A DNA stretch of 64,000 bases from Pseudomonadota bacterium. Its GTDB lineage: Bacteria; Chloroflexota; UBA6077; JAJPHF01. Positions 18,094 to 26,681 of this stretch are shown piece by piece. The notes beneath the pieces were generated by a model. The model made no database searches. It had not been told where the DNA came from and saw only the letters and a list, made by a program, of their open reading frames with translations. Within the stretch, counting starts at the first letter, position 1. Each line of letters starts with the position of its first letter. The stretch spans positions 1-64,000 of the forward strand of contig JAJPHF010000058.1 of NCBI GenBank assembly GCA_021325365.1. Reading direction: 5' to 3'. A program made the position numbers and the translations under genes.

Positions 18094-19707
18094 ATGCAGC
18101 TCGCTCTGCCGCCGCCCTCATCACCGGTTGCGCCGCGGCCGCCGCGCCCGGGGCTAGTGCGGCGCGCGCAAGTCGCGTGCAGCGCGGCCGCGGCGCTCGC
18201 GCCCCAGCCAGTCGCCGCCCTGACCGTCGGCGCGGACGACGACATGGCGACCCTGCACGCGCGGCTGGAGCGCGCCGCCAACCGCCGGCTGACGCTGGCC
18301 GTCGCGCCCGACGCGCGGGTGTTGCAGCGCCCGCTCGACTACCGGGTGCTGCGGCGGCTCGCCGAAGAGCTGTCGCTGGACGTAAGCATCGCCACGGACG
18401 AGCCGCAGCGTCGCCGGCTGGCGCGTGAGTTCGGGTTTGCCGTCGAGGCGCCGCGCGGCCGGCAGCGGACGTGGCGCCGCCGCGCGCGGCGCGCGGCCAG
18501 CGCGGCCGCCGTGCTGGCGCTGCTCGCCGTGACGCTGGTAGCCTTGCCCCACACGCAGGTGACGCTGGACCCGGGGGCGACGGCGCTCACGCGCGCGGCT
18601 ATGCTCACTGTCGACCTGCGACCGGGCGCCCCGGGGGTGGGCGACGGCTGGGTGGCGAGCAAGGCGCTGACGACCACCTTCGAGATCCAGCAGACGGTTC
18701 CCACGACGGGCAGCCAGTCGATTGGCCGGACGCCGGCCACCGGGTACGTGACGTTCCAGGACCTACGGCCATACGTACCGCCCGTACCGCCCGTCGCCGT
18801 ACCGCGGCAGGGCGCCCCGCCGAACGACAGCGCGAGCAGCGCGGCGGGCGCCGTCCTCATCCCGCTGCCGGTCGCCGCGGCGCCATCGCCCGCGCCGGCG
18901 CCACCCGAGCGCGTCATCCCAGCGGGCACCGCGGTCATGACGCAAGACGGCCAGCGGTTCTTCACGCAGGCCGACGCGCACCTGACGCCGAGCGGCTACG
19001 TGCAGGTGCCGATCGTGGCCGAGTTCGCGGGGAGCGGGGGCAACGTGCCGGCGGGTAGCATCGACCGCCTGGCGGACCCCCAGGCAGACGCCACGGACCT
19101 GCGCGTCGAGAACCGCCTGGCGACCTACGGCGGCACCGACCGGCAGGAGCACGTGGTCGCCGCCGCGGACCGGGAGAAGCTGGAGCAGGCGTTAAAGGAC
19201 CGCGCGGCCGCCGAGGCGCCGGCACGGCTGTTCCAGGAGGCCGGGACCGACTTCGTCGTCGTGCCCGATACCGCCACATGGAGCATGGAGCCGCAGTTCG
19301 ACTACGCGGTGGACCAGCGCGCCACCCAGCTCACGGGCCGCGCTGTCGTGCGCGTGCGGGGTCTCGGCGTGCCCAGCGAGGCGCTGGAAGCGATCGCCGA
19401 CCGCGCCTGGCGCGAGCAGCTACCCGACGGGCTGGGAAGCCTCGGCAAGCCGCGGGTGGCCGGTCCGCCCGCGATCGAGGAGCGGACAGACGACTACCTG
19501 GTCGTCACGCTGCCCGTGGAGGGCAAGGTGGCGCCGAAGCTCGACGCCGACGCGCTGGCCGAGCAGCTTCGCGGGCTGTCGCCGGACGCGATTCGCGCCC
19601 GCGTCGCGAGCCTGCCCGGCCTGCGCGACCAGCCGCGAGTGGAGACGTGGCCAGCCTGGGCCCCCGCCGCCCTCCGCGTCGACGTGGCCATCGCCGCGGC
19701 GCGCTAG
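18094..19707 (+). CDS. Baseplate J/gp47-like membrane protein
   Basis: 537 aa. A cytoplasmic N-terminus of about 130 residues, including a possible nucleotide- or DNA-binding-like stretch, is followed by one membrane helix (about 135-155, AASAAAVLALLAVTLVALP). The large external region contains the IPAGTAVMTQDGQRFFT and GGNVPAGSI features seen in baseplate-J-like domains. Chromosomal proteins of this build are known in Chloroflexota without any phage around them, and no phage genes flank this one. Role unknown, perhaps surface structure. A Pro/Ala-rich linker at about 235-270 splits the domain. Confidence 0.65.
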   Translation: MQLALPPPSSPVAPRPPRPGLVRRAQVACSAAAALAPQPVAALTVGADDDMATLHARLERAANRRLTLAVAPDARVLQRPLDYRVLRRLAEELSLDVSIATDEPQRRRLAREFGFAVEAPRGRQRTWRRRARRAASAAAVLALLAVTLVALPHTQVTLDPGATALTRAAMLTVDLRPGAPGVGDGWVASKALTTTFEIQQTVPTTGSQSIGRTPATGYVTFQDLRPYVPPVPPVAVPRQGAPPNDSASSAAGAVLIPLPVAAAPSPAPAPPERVIPAGTAVMTQDGQRFFTQADAHLTPSGYVQVPIVAEFAGSGGNVPAGSIDRLADPQADATDLRVENRLATYGGTDRQEHVVAAADREKLEQALKDRAAAEAPARLFQEAGTDFVVVPDTATWSMEPQFDYAVDQRATQLTGRAVVRVRGLGVPSEALEAIADRAWREQLPDGLGSLGKPRVAGPPAIEERTDDYLVVTLPVEGKVAPKLDADALAEQLRGLSPDAIRARVASLPGLRDQPRVETWPAWAPAALRVDVAIAAAR

Positions 19708-19828
19708 CGCAGCCCCGGTTAGGAGCCGGCACGAGGACAGGCCGATTGGTCCAGCGCTCGTGCCTACGATAGCGCTCTGCCACTTCGCGGAGCGGTGGGC
19801 TAGCGCCGGGGTTGCGGCCTGCAGCCGC

Positions 19829-19849
19829 GGGCGGGCATGAAACCCGCCC
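19829..19849. repeat. Small REP-like hairpin
   Basis: GGGCGGG-CATGAAA-CCCGCCC followed by CTACG, in the 181-bp gap between two convergent genes. Its shape and CTAC tail resemble the 146/32027 repeat family but its sequence differs. It may terminate both transcripts. Confidence 0.45.
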
Positions 19850-19888
19850 CTACGTCACCTTGACCGGTCGCGCACTTTGCAAAGCGCT

Positions 19889-20410
19889 CTATAGGTTCTC
19901 CCCCTGGTAGGCGCCGACGTAGGCCGCGCCGGGGGTGTCGAGCGGGAAGAAGACGAGCTGGCAGATGCGGGCGCCACGCTCGAGCCGCAGGCCGTGGGGG
20001 TTGCCGACAACCAGCAGCGCCTCCGAGCGGCCCTCGTAGCCAGCGTCCCAGACGGCGGTATGGAGCGCCGCGCCGCAGCGTAAGAGCGTCGAGCGCGGGC
20101 GCGCGAGCGCCATCAGGTCGGTCGGCAGGTGGACGACCTCCACGAAGCGGACGAGGTAGCTGCCCGGCGTCAGGAGGACGGCGCCCGCGTCGTCGAAGGG
20201 GACCGCTTCGCGGGCGGGCAGCGCGCGGTCGGCGCCGCCGGGGGCGTCGCGGCCGATGCGGCCCGCGCCGCTGAAGCGCCATAGGCTTTCCAGCCGGAGG
20301 TCGATGCCGTGCGGCTGCACCTGGGTGGCGACGTCGGCCAGCCCGCTCAGCAGCGGTGGGGTGGCGGCGAGGCGGGCGAGCAGCGCGGCGCGGCCGAGCA
20401 CCCCGCTCAC
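19889..20410 (-). CDS. dUTPase / dCTP deaminase superfamily protein
   Basis: A 173-aa trimeric dUTPase-fold protein. It shows QPHGIDLRLES near the start, the RPRSTLLRCG motif and TAVWDAGYEG. The wording TAVWDAGYEGRSE fits the archaeal-type dUTPase branch better than true dCTP deaminase, whose catalytic Glu in GFEGxIxLE is not seen. Either activity lowers dUTP and supplies dUMP for thymidylate synthesis. GTG start at 20410 overlaps the folB stop by 4 nt. Pairing with folB links it to folate-dependent thymidylate synthesis. Confidence 0.8.
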   Translation of the reverse strand: MSGVLGRAALLARLAATPPLLSGLADVATQVQPHGIDLRLESLWRFSGAGRIGRDAPGGADRALPAREAVPFDDAGAVLLTPGSYLVRFVEVVHLPTDLMALARPRSTLLRCGAALHTAVWDAGYEGRSEALLVVGNPHGLRLERGARICQLVFFPLDTPGAAYVGAYQGENL

Positions 20411-20784
20411 GATGACGGCTCGCGGCCGCGCTGCACCTCGGCGGCGATGGTGGCGAAGGTGGCGCCGGGCAGCGGCGCGCCGGGCTTATGGACGCGCACG
20501 GTCACGCGTTGGAGCGGGGGGAACGCCGCGAGCAGCCGCCGCGCGACGCGCTCGGCCACCGCCTCGAGGAGGTTGAGGGGGGGGCCCTCGACGATGGCGC
20601 GGACCTCCTCGTACAGGGCGGCGTAGTCCACCGTGGCGGCCAGGTCGTCGCGCTCGCCGGCCGCGCGCAGGTCGAGCGTCGCCTCGACGTCTACCACGAA
20701 GCGCCCGCCCAGCGCGCGCTCGGCCGGGAGCACGCCGTGGCGGCCGTAGAAGACCAGGCCGCTGAGCAGCAGGCGATCAGTCAT
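20407..20784 (-). CDS. folB: Dihydroneopterin aldolase
   Basis: A 125-aa FolB-like protein. It has LLSGLVFYGRHGVLPAE at the start, TVDYAALYEEV, a conserved Glu in NLLEAVAERVA and the KPGAPLPG segment. It splits dihydroneopterin in tetrahydrofolate synthesis. The ATG at 20784 was chosen because conserved sequence begins there. It lies 32 bp downstream of the selenoprotein gene and is coupled to the dUTPase-like gene. Confidence 0.9.
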   Translation of the reverse strand: MTDRLLLSGLVFYGRHGVLPAERALGGRFVVDVEATLDLRAAGERDDLAATVDYAALYEEVRAIVEGPPLNLLEAVAERVARRLLAAFPPLQRVTVRVHKPGAPLPGATFATIAAEVQRGREPSS

Positions 20785-20816
20785 AGCAAGTCGTTCGCCG
20801 CCGGTCGCGGGTCGGG

Positions 20817-21686
20817 TCAGGCGAGCGAGCACACGTCCTGGCACTCGCGGAGCGCGTAGTTGTCCGCGCCGTCGTACTCGCTGCGCAGGCGCGTGTCGTG
20901 GACAATGTGGGCCTCGTCCCAGTAGCCGCGAATGGTAGCTTGCTCCCAGTCGGGATCGGGCCAGCGGTCGGGCAGCTCGACGATCGTGCCCGGCTCGCGG
21001 ACGGTTTCGGCCAAGGCGAGCGCGCTGCGGACCACCCGGCGCTGGCCTGCCGCGTCGTGGGGCCGGCCGGTGGCGTTGCCCAGCGGGAAGTTCAGGAAGG
21101 CCGCGCGGGGCGGGCGGATGCGCTCGGTGATGTCGATCGCGCTGGAGAGCGAGACGGTGGTCAGCCCCTCGCGCTCCAGCACGCGCGCGACCAGTCCGAC
21201 GGACTGGTGGCAGGCCGGTCAGAGGGGTGTGTGCAAGACCAGGTCGGCGCCCGCCGCCTTCGCGTCGGCCGCCAGCCGCGGCGCCATCGCCGTCACGAGC
21301 TGGCGCAGCAGCTTGATCGAGCCGAGCATGCTCAGGTGAAACTCGGTCACCCCGCCGATCACCCCCTCGCGCGCTAGCTCGTCCAGCCGCTGGTAGGGAA
21401 AGACGACGTTGACGTCGGCCTCGCCGGGGCGGCGGACCGGGGTTGGGTGGGAGGGACGCAGCCGCTCGGGCGCGGTGGCGTGGGGGATGCGCCGAAAGGT
21501 CATGTCGTTGGGGTGCCGGAAGGGCGGATCGCCCTCCAGATGCACGCCGGCGCTGGTGAGGATCATCACCCGCGCCTCGCGCAGCGGCTTCCGCAGTGGC
21601 GTCAGAGTCGGCGGGCCCATCTCGGCCACCGGCAGCGGCGGCAAGCCGGTGATCTCGCCCATAAGCTCGGCGTATCGGATGGGCAT
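20817..21686 (-). CDS. Selenoprotein B-like (GrdB/PrdB family) protein with in-frame UGA at residue 156
   Basis: Two abutting ORFs form one 289-codon gene if UGA at 21221-21219 is read as selenocysteine. The upstream part starts MPIRYAELMGEITG (ATG 21686, with GAGGAG upstream) and ends ADLVLHTPL. After the UGA the frame continues PACHQSVGLVARVLE and later FLNFPLGNATGRPHD. This family carries a C/U-P-x-C-H redox motif exactly here (LHTP-L-U-P-A-C-H). Relatives are the selenoprotein subunits of glycine, sarcosine, betaine and D-proline reductases. The classical substrate subunits are not nearby, so the reaction is unknown. A hairpin follows the UGA at SECIS distance. It is first in an operon with folB and the dUTPase-like gene. 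Confidence 0.88.
21190..21208 (-). promoter_or_regulatory. Bacterial SECIS-like element
   Basis: Minus strand: ACCAGTCC-GTC-GGACTGGT, a perfect 8-bp stem with a 3-nt loop opening with G. The stem starts 10 nt and the loop 18 nt after the UGA. This fits the known range for bacterial SECIS elements (apical loop about 16-37 nt from the UGA, with G early in the loop). SelB would bind here to direct Sec-tRNA to the UGA. Confidence 0.75.
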
Positions 21687-22107
21687 CGCTCCTCCTCGTG
21701 CGACGCGCGTCGTGCGGTCATCACGGCGCGCCCGGCCGCGCCGCCCAGAGTCACGCGGCGGACGGGCTCGGATGATAGATGATCCGCGGCGGCCTGGCAA
21801 GCGGCGCCAGTACCCCGCCGGGCGGGCTCGCGGGAGCTCGGCAGGGGGCTCGCGCGACGTCCGCTGCCGGCGGGAGCACGGGCGCCCCGCCGGCAACGCG
21901 GGCCGGCGGGAGCGCCCGGCGCGGGGCGGGGCGAGCTGCGGCGGGGCGTCGTGCTCCCGTGGCGCGGCGCCTTGTGCTACCATGCTGCAATCGGTTTCGG
22001 GGCCGCGGCCGGGCGCCAGGCCGGCCGCGGGGCACGGGAGCACGGAGCTTCTGGCGGACGCGGCGGGCGCCCGGCCTGGCGGGGCGCCCAGCAAGGAGGT
22101 GGGCGGC
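21687..22107. other. 421-bp divergent intergenic region
   Basis: It separates the divergent selenoprotein gene and the lipoprotein gene at 22108. It is extremely GC-rich, with short inverted repeats (GCCGGCGGGAGC and similar units near 21870-21910). ORFs through it have no family-like sequence. It must hold both promoters; no consensus pair is convincing. Confidence 0.4.
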
Positions 22108-23274
22108 ATGTGGCGGTGCCCTCGCGCGTCCTGGCCGGCGCAGCTCGCGGCGAGCGCGCTGCTCGCCCTGGCGGCGTGCGCGCCTGGCGCCCCCGCCGCC
22201 TCCAAGCCGGCGCCGGCTAGCACGCCGGCGGCCTCCGCCGCCCCGGCCGCGCCCGCCGCGCCGGCAGTTACAGTGCAGCCCACGGCCCAGGCGGCGCCTG
22301 TCGCGCCCACGCACCTCCGCATGGCCTACCAGCGGCTGGCGGTCGACGTGGGCTTCTACATCGCGGAGGCGCGCGGCTACCTGACCCAGGAAGGGATCGA
22401 CCTCGAGATGATCTACTTTGGCAACGGGTCGGAGGCGATGCCGGCCCTCGCCACCGGGCAGCTCGAGATCGGGGGCGGCGCGGCCAACCCGGCCACGTTC
22501 AACGCCATCGCCCGCGGCATCCCCCTGAAGGCCGTCGCCGACCGAGGCACCTTCCGCCCCGGCACCGCGGGTGACCAGTCCATCGTCGTCCGCAAGGAAG
22601 TGTGGGACCGAGGCCAGGGGCGCCGGCTCGAGGACCTGAAAGACCTGACTCTCGGGCTGGTGTCGCCCGGCAAGGGGACCACCAGCGGCTGCGCGCTCTC
22701 GGCGGGGCTACAGCGCGTCGGCCTGACACTGGACGACATGCACGTCGAGGGGCTGTCGTTCGCGGACATGGTGGGCGCGCTTGCGAACGGCGCCATCGAC
22801 GCCGCGATGATCTCGGAGCCGTTCACGTCGCGCGCGCGGCGGCAGGGCACCATTGTCCGGCTCATGGGCGTCGAGGACCTGTATCCGAACTTCACGCTCA
22901 CCACGCTCGGGCTGCACGACGACCTGTACAACAACCGCCCGGTGGCCAAGGGCCTCATCCGCGCGTACATCCACGGCATCCGCGACTACCTCGACGCGCG
23001 GGCCGGCCGCACGAGCGCCGCCGACCGCTCCCAGGTCGAGGACGTTATCGCGCGGGCCACGAACCTCGACGCGGCCACGGTCCACGAGATGGACCCGCCC
23101 AACTTCGACCCAAACGGGCTGCCGAACAAGGAGTCGATGGCGTACTGCTACCAATTCTTCCGGGACCTGGGCCTGGTGCCCCAGCCGATCTCCGACGCGG
23201 CGTTCGCCAACTACTGGGGCACCGACCTGGTCGAGGAGGTCCTGAACGAGATCGGCCGCCGCCCCGAGGAGTAG
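22108..23274 (+). CDS. ABC-transporter-type substrate-binding lipoprotein (NMT1/THI5-like)
   Basis: 388 aa. A lipoprotein signal peptide ends in LAACAPG (Cys near 22), followed by an Ala/Pro-rich linker. The NMT1/SsuA-like periplasmic binding fold shows GFYIAEARGYLTQEGIDLE, ALATGQLEIGGG and FNAIARGIPLKAVA. The ATG at 22108 is chosen for AAGGAGGT 7 nt upstream, rejecting a 233-codon upstream extension. It should capture a small ligand outside the cell. No permease or ATPase gene is adjacent; an SDR follows 14 bp later and a second binding protein after that. Confidence 0.9.
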   Translation: MWRCPRASWPAQLAASALLALAACAPGAPAASKPAPASTPAASAAPAAPAAPAVTVQPTAQAAPVAPTHLRMAYQRLAVDVGFYIAEARGYLTQEGIDLEMIYFGNGSEAMPALATGQLEIGGGAANPATFNAIARGIPLKAVADRGTFRPGTAGDQSIVVRKEVWDRGQGRRLEDLKDLTLGLVSPGKGTTSGCALSAGLQRVGLTLDDMHVEGLSFADMVGALANGAIDAAMISEPFTSRARRQGTIVRLMGVEDLYPNFTLTTLGLHDDLYNNRPVAKGLIRAYIHGIRDYLDARAGRTSAADRSQVEDVIARATNLDAATVHEMDPPNFDPNGLPNKESMAYCYQFFRDLGLVPQPISDAAFANYWGTDLVEEVLNEIGRRPEE

Positions 23275-23288
23275 CGGGAGGACTAGCA

Positions 23289-24083
23289 ATGCCGATGGAG
23301 CTGGGCCTGGCTGGCAAGGCGGCGATCGTTACCGGCGGCAGCGACGGGCTGGGACGCGCGGTCGCCGAGCGGCTGAGCGCCGAGGGCGTCGGGGTGACGA
23401 TCTGCGCGCGGCGGGAGGAGCACCTGCGCGCGGCGGCCGCGGCTCTCGAGGCGACGACGGGCCACCCGGTCCTGGCCGTGCCGCTCGATGTCGGCGCCCC
23501 CGACGCGCCCGCGCGCCTGGTCGCGGCCGCCGTCGAGCGCTTCGGGCGGCTGGACATCCTGGTCAACAACGCGGGCAGCAGCGCGGGCGGCAAGTTCGAG
23601 AGCCTGTCCGACGAGGTGTGGGCGCGGGACTTCGAGACCAAGCTGTTCGGGGCCGTGCGCTGCGCGCGCGAGGCGGTCCCGCACATGCGGCGCCAGGGCG
23701 GTGGGCGCATCGTCAACATCTTGAACAGCGGCGCAAAGGTCGCGCGGGCCGGCAGCCTGCCGACGGCGGCGGCGCGCGCGGCGGGGCTGGCCGTGACGAA
23801 GGCGCTCTCCCAGGAGTACGCCCCGGAGAACATCCTGGTCAACGGCGTCTGCATTGGCCTCGTGCGCTCGATGCAGTGGGAGCGGCTGCGCCAGCGCGAG
23901 TCGCCCGAACTGGACGAGGAGGAGTTCTACCGGCGGTTCGCGGCACAGCGGGGCGTGCCCGTCGGGCGCGTCGCGCACGCCAGCGAGCTAGCCGACCTCG
24001 TCGCCTTCCTCGTCTCCGCGCGGGCGAGCTACATCACGGGCGTCGCGATCAACTTCGACGGCGGCGCGACGCCAGTCCCATAG
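23289..24083 (+). CDS. SDR family protein with altered catalytic motif
   Basis: 264 aa. The Rossmann fold is intact (TGGSDGLG, NNAGSSAGG, C-terminal GVAINFDGGA). Where classical SDRs have YxxxK, this protein reads LPTAAARAAGLAVTK, so the Tyr appears replaced by Thr and the Lys by Arg. A homologous SDR at 48253 has a similar change (VPSTVTRAAGLALTK). It may be a non-canonical reductase or use other residues. GGGAGG precedes the ATG. It lies between two binding-protein genes on the same strand, so probably in one operon. Confidence 0.85.
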   Translation: MPMELGLAGKAAIVTGGSDGLGRAVAERLSAEGVGVTICARREEHLRAAAAALEATTGHPVLAVPLDVGAPDAPARLVAAAVERFGRLDILVNNAGSSAGGKFESLSDEVWARDFETKLFGAVRCAREAVPHMRRQGGGRIVNILNSGAKVARAGSLPTAAARAAGLAVTKALSQEYAPENILVNGVCIGLVRSMQWERLRQRESPELDEEEFYRRFAAQRGVPVGRVAHASELADLVAFLVSARASYITGVAINFDGGATPVP

Positions 24084-24134
24084 CGGTTACCGACGCGGCG
24101 GGCTTCGCCGGCTTGCCCAGACAGGAGAGGTGCC

Positions 24135-25280
24135 GTGCAAACGACCCGGCGCCTGGCTCTCGGGGCGGCGCTCTGGCTCGCCGCCGCGTGCGCGCCAGCC
24201 GCGCCGCCCGCTAGCGCTCCCGCCGGCAGCGGCGCGGCCCAGTCCGCCGCGGTAAGCGCCCCGGCCGCCGCCGCGCCGGCCGCCCCCGCCCCGACCGGCG
24301 GCGCGGCGCCTGGCCCACCGATTCATCTGAACGTGGCCACGCAGCACCTGACGTCCGACGTGGCGCTGTACGCCGCGCAGGAGAAGGGCTACTTCACGGA
24401 GCAGGGGCTCGACGTCGAGCTGGTGGACATCAACACGGGCCAGGGCTCGGTCCCGGCGCTGGCGGCGGGGCAGCTCGACGTGGGCGTCGGGGCGGTGGGC
24501 TCGGGGCTGTTCAACGCCATCGCCCGCGGCATCGACGTGAAGCTCGTCATGACGAAGGGCTCCGTCGGCACCGACCCCCAGGGCCCCTTCACCGGCGTGC
24601 AGGCGATGGTGCTGAGCGCCGACCTGGCCGCCAGCGGCGCGGTCCGCGACTACCGCGACCTGAAGGGGCGCACGATCGGGCTGTCCGACCGCGGCTCGGG
24701 CCTGGAGATCATGGTGGACCGCGCGCTCAAGGAGGTCGGCCTGACGCTCGACGACGTCGAGTTCAAGAACCTCACCTATCCGGACATGCTCGCGGCGCTC
24801 GCCAACCGCAGCGTGGACGCGGGCATGGAGCTAGAGCCGTTCATCGCCCAGGGCCAGGCGCGCGGCATCCTGACCCGCTGGAAGACGGGGGCCGAGCTGT
24901 ATCCGGGCGACCAGGCGGCCGCCGTCGTCTACGGGCCGACGATGGCGCAGATGGGCCGGGACGCGGGCAACCGGCTGGCGGTAGCCTACACGCGGGGCCT
25001 GCGCGACTACCACGAGGCGTTCGGCCCCGAGCGGCGCAACCGCGCGGAGATCGTCGCCATCCTCACCCGCAACACGACGGTGAAGGACCCCGCCCTCTAC
25101 GACCAGATGGGCGCCGCCTACATGAACCCCGACTGCTACCTGAACGCGGACGCGATGGCCTGGGACCTCGACTGGTACGTCGCCAACGGCTACGTGCCCC
25201 AGAAGCCCGACCTCACCCAGGCCCTCGACAACGGCTACTGCGACTACGCCGTGCAGGTGCTCGGCCGCTACCAGCCCTAG
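24135..25280 (+). CDS. ABC-transporter-type substrate-binding lipoprotein
   Basis: 381 aa. A lipobox (LAAACAP, Cys near 20) and Ala/Pro linker precede an NMT1-like binding domain starting IHLNVATQHLTSDVALYAAQ. It is a close paralog of the protein at 42007 (shared HLNVATQHLTSDV, AAGQLDVGVG, FNAIARGIDVKLV), so both may bind related ligands. GTG start after ACAGGAGAGG. A hairpin follows the stop. No transporter membrane components are nearby. Confidence 0.9.
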   Translation: MQTTRRLALGAALWLAAACAPAAPPASAPAGSGAAQSAAVSAPAAAAPAAPAPTGGAAPGPPIHLNVATQHLTSDVALYAAQEKGYFTEQGLDVELVDINTGQGSVPALAAGQLDVGVGAVGSGLFNAIARGIDVKLVMTKGSVGTDPQGPFTGVQAMVLSADLAASGAVRDYRDLKGRTIGLSDRGSGLEIMVDRALKEVGLTLDDVEFKNLTYPDMLAALANRSVDAGMELEPFIAQGQARGILTRWKTGAELYPGDQAAAVVYGPTMAQMGRDAGNRLAVAYTRGLRDYHEAFGPERRNRAEIVAILTRNTTVKDPALYDQMGAAYMNPDCYLNADAMAWDLDWYVANGYVPQKPDLTQALDNGYCDYAVQVLGRYQP

Positions 25281-25298
25281 TACCTCGTCACGGGTGAT

Positions 25299-25332
25299 TT
25301 GTTAAGTGTTGGCAGTTGCCCACACTTAACAA
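25299..25332 (+). terminator. 11-bp hairpin after the lipoprotein gene
   Basis: TTGTTAAGTGT and ACACTTAACAA pair perfectly across a 12-nt loop, 18 bp past the stop. The AT-rich stem stands out in this GC-rich region. It lies between convergent genes and could terminate both. A nearby TGACAGACCACTAG string also occurs near 62474. Confidence 0.5.
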
Positions 25333-25452
25333 TTGACCATTGACAGACCACTAGCGCCCGCTTGGCCGCGGCCCGCTCGCGGTCCGATGAATCTAAGCTC
25401 ACGGCGTTCGCTCGCTGCGCTTGCCGGGCAGTGCGGGCGCCCCGACGCGCTC

Positions 25453-26025
25453 TCAGCGGTCGAACACCGACCAGCAGATGGCGTTCCGCAACCGCTGGTC
25501 GTCGAGTACGAGTTCGCGAATCGCCGCCGGGAGCTGGTCGCGCTGCCACCGGCACTCGCGTCGCCCGGCGCTCTCACCCTCGCCTGCCGGCGCCGCAGCA
25601 CGTGCGGCCTTGATCGCATAGGCGGCCGCCCCAAGCTCGTGCGCGGCGACGTGCGCGACAACAGCAGCCTGGCCAGCAGCATATGCTGCATGGCGTGGTG
25701 CTCCTTGTAGGTCTCTGGCGGCAGCCATTGCATGGCCACCCACAGCCCGCGCCTGCATCATCTTTATTTCACCACGAGTCCAAGCACGAGCAGCTTCGAT
25801 CGCCTGACGTGGTCGCGGGTCCGAAGGCTTTGCCGACTCAAACAGGTACAGAACGTGTTCTGCACACGTTGCGGCCCACAGGGCGAGGAGCTGATGATCC
25901 GAATCGGTGAGCGTCCCACCGCGGCGGATGGTGATGAAGCGAGGGTCGCGCTCTTTGGGGAGGATCACCGCTAGCACCCCTTCTGCTCGCATCTGCTCAG
26001 CATCTGGCTCAAGTAATCTCGTCAA
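25453..26025 (-). CDS. Imm5-type putative immunity protein (orphan)
   Basis: 190 aa matching the Imm-5 putative immunity family by pattern: RRGGTLT, the LLALWAATCAEHVLYLFE block, RPRQAIEAARAWTRGE, and later repeated helices rich in Ala and His (AAYAAGQAAVVAHVAAHELG). Such proteins usually protect against polymorphic or contact-dependent toxins. No toxin gene is adjacent, so it may be a stray immunity gene or a domain with another use. The start is TTG at 26025 or ATG at 25992. Base composition is less GC-rich than in the neighbours. Confidence 0.75.
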   Translation of the reverse strand: MTRLLEPDAEQMRAEGVLAVILPKERDPRFITIRRGGTLTDSDHQLLALWAATCAEHVLYLFESAKPSDPRPRQAIEAARAWTRGEIKMMQARAVGGHAMAAARDLQGAPRHAAYAAGQAAVVAHVAAHELGAAAYAIKAARAAAPAGEGESAGRRECRWQRDQLPAAIRELVLDDQRLRNAICWSVFDR

Positions 26026-26174
26026 CGGAACCTAGGGCGAGCACGACCCAGGAGGCCGGATGCCCGATACTGCCACACCCAGCGTCCCTTCCGCGGCCGC
26101 GGCGATCTGGTGGCGGGGACACCCGAGGAGTAAAGTTGGCAGGCTGGCGCGGCTACTGACGGTGCGGGACCGGA

Positions 26175-26630
26175 CTACGGCTGGCGTTGTCCGGCGGACA
26201 CGACCAGCTCGCGCGATACTTCGATAGGTTCGTCTACCTGCTCCGTCTGGGCTTGCAGGGTGGGATCGCTCATCCCGACTGGCCAGATGTGGAACCCGCC
26301 GCGCATGCTCGGCGGGATGTCCCACACGCCCCAGATACCCTTGCCCTCGTTGTAGCCGCGGTAGACGACCGCGTGCCGACCGATGTATTGCTTGATCCAG
26401 TGGCAAGTCCCGTCGCGCAGGTGATAGCTCCCGCTGAACGTGAACGCGCCGATGCGGTCGCGCCCCTCGCCGCGAATGCGCCCGTTCGCGAAAGCCAGCC
26501 GCAGCTCCATCCACTGCCGGCCCGGGTGGCAGCGCTCCAGATAGAACCCTGTCCAGGGCCCAGAGGGGAAGCGGCCGTCCAGCTCACTCAGCGCCCCCGG
26601 CGGACTTGCGTCCCTCTGCAGCTCGTCCAC
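26175..26630 (-). CDS. Conserved hypothetical protein, lipocalin-like pattern
   Basis: 151 aa, probably GTG-started at 26630 with AGGAG upstream. The sequence looks like a real soluble beta-barrel domain: WTGFYLERCHPGRQWMELRL, GEGRDRIGAFTFSG, then WIKQYIGRHAVVYRGY and GIWGVWDIPPSMRGGFHIWP. This GxGxDxxGxFxxxG / GGFHIWP pattern occurs in hypothetical proteins of many bacteria with no known function. It lies 51 bp downstream of an amidohydrolase gene on the same strand. Confidence 0.65.
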   Translation of the reverse strand: MDELQRDASPPGALSELDGRFPSGPWTGFYLERCHPGRQWMELRLAFANGRIRGEGRDRIGAFTFSGSYHLRDGTCHWIKQYIGRHAVVYRGYNEGKGIWGVWDIPPSMRGGFHIWPVGMSDPTLQAQTEQVDEPIEVSRELVVSAGQRQP

Positions 26631-26681
26631 CCTGTCCGCTCCTCTCGCTCGTCCGCGCGAGCCGGGCTTGCTCCGACGCGC

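Noticed and set aside
18094..19707. Prophage baseplate region
   Set aside because: Only one baseplate-J-like protein is present, with a membrane helix and no phage neighbours. Such chromosomal proteins are known in Chloroflexota, so a prophage is not supported here.
22602..23288. In-frame 229-codon upstream extension of the SDR at 23289
   Set aside because: This part overlaps the lipoprotein gene in another frame and has no SDR similarity; GGGAGG lies just before the ATG at 23289.
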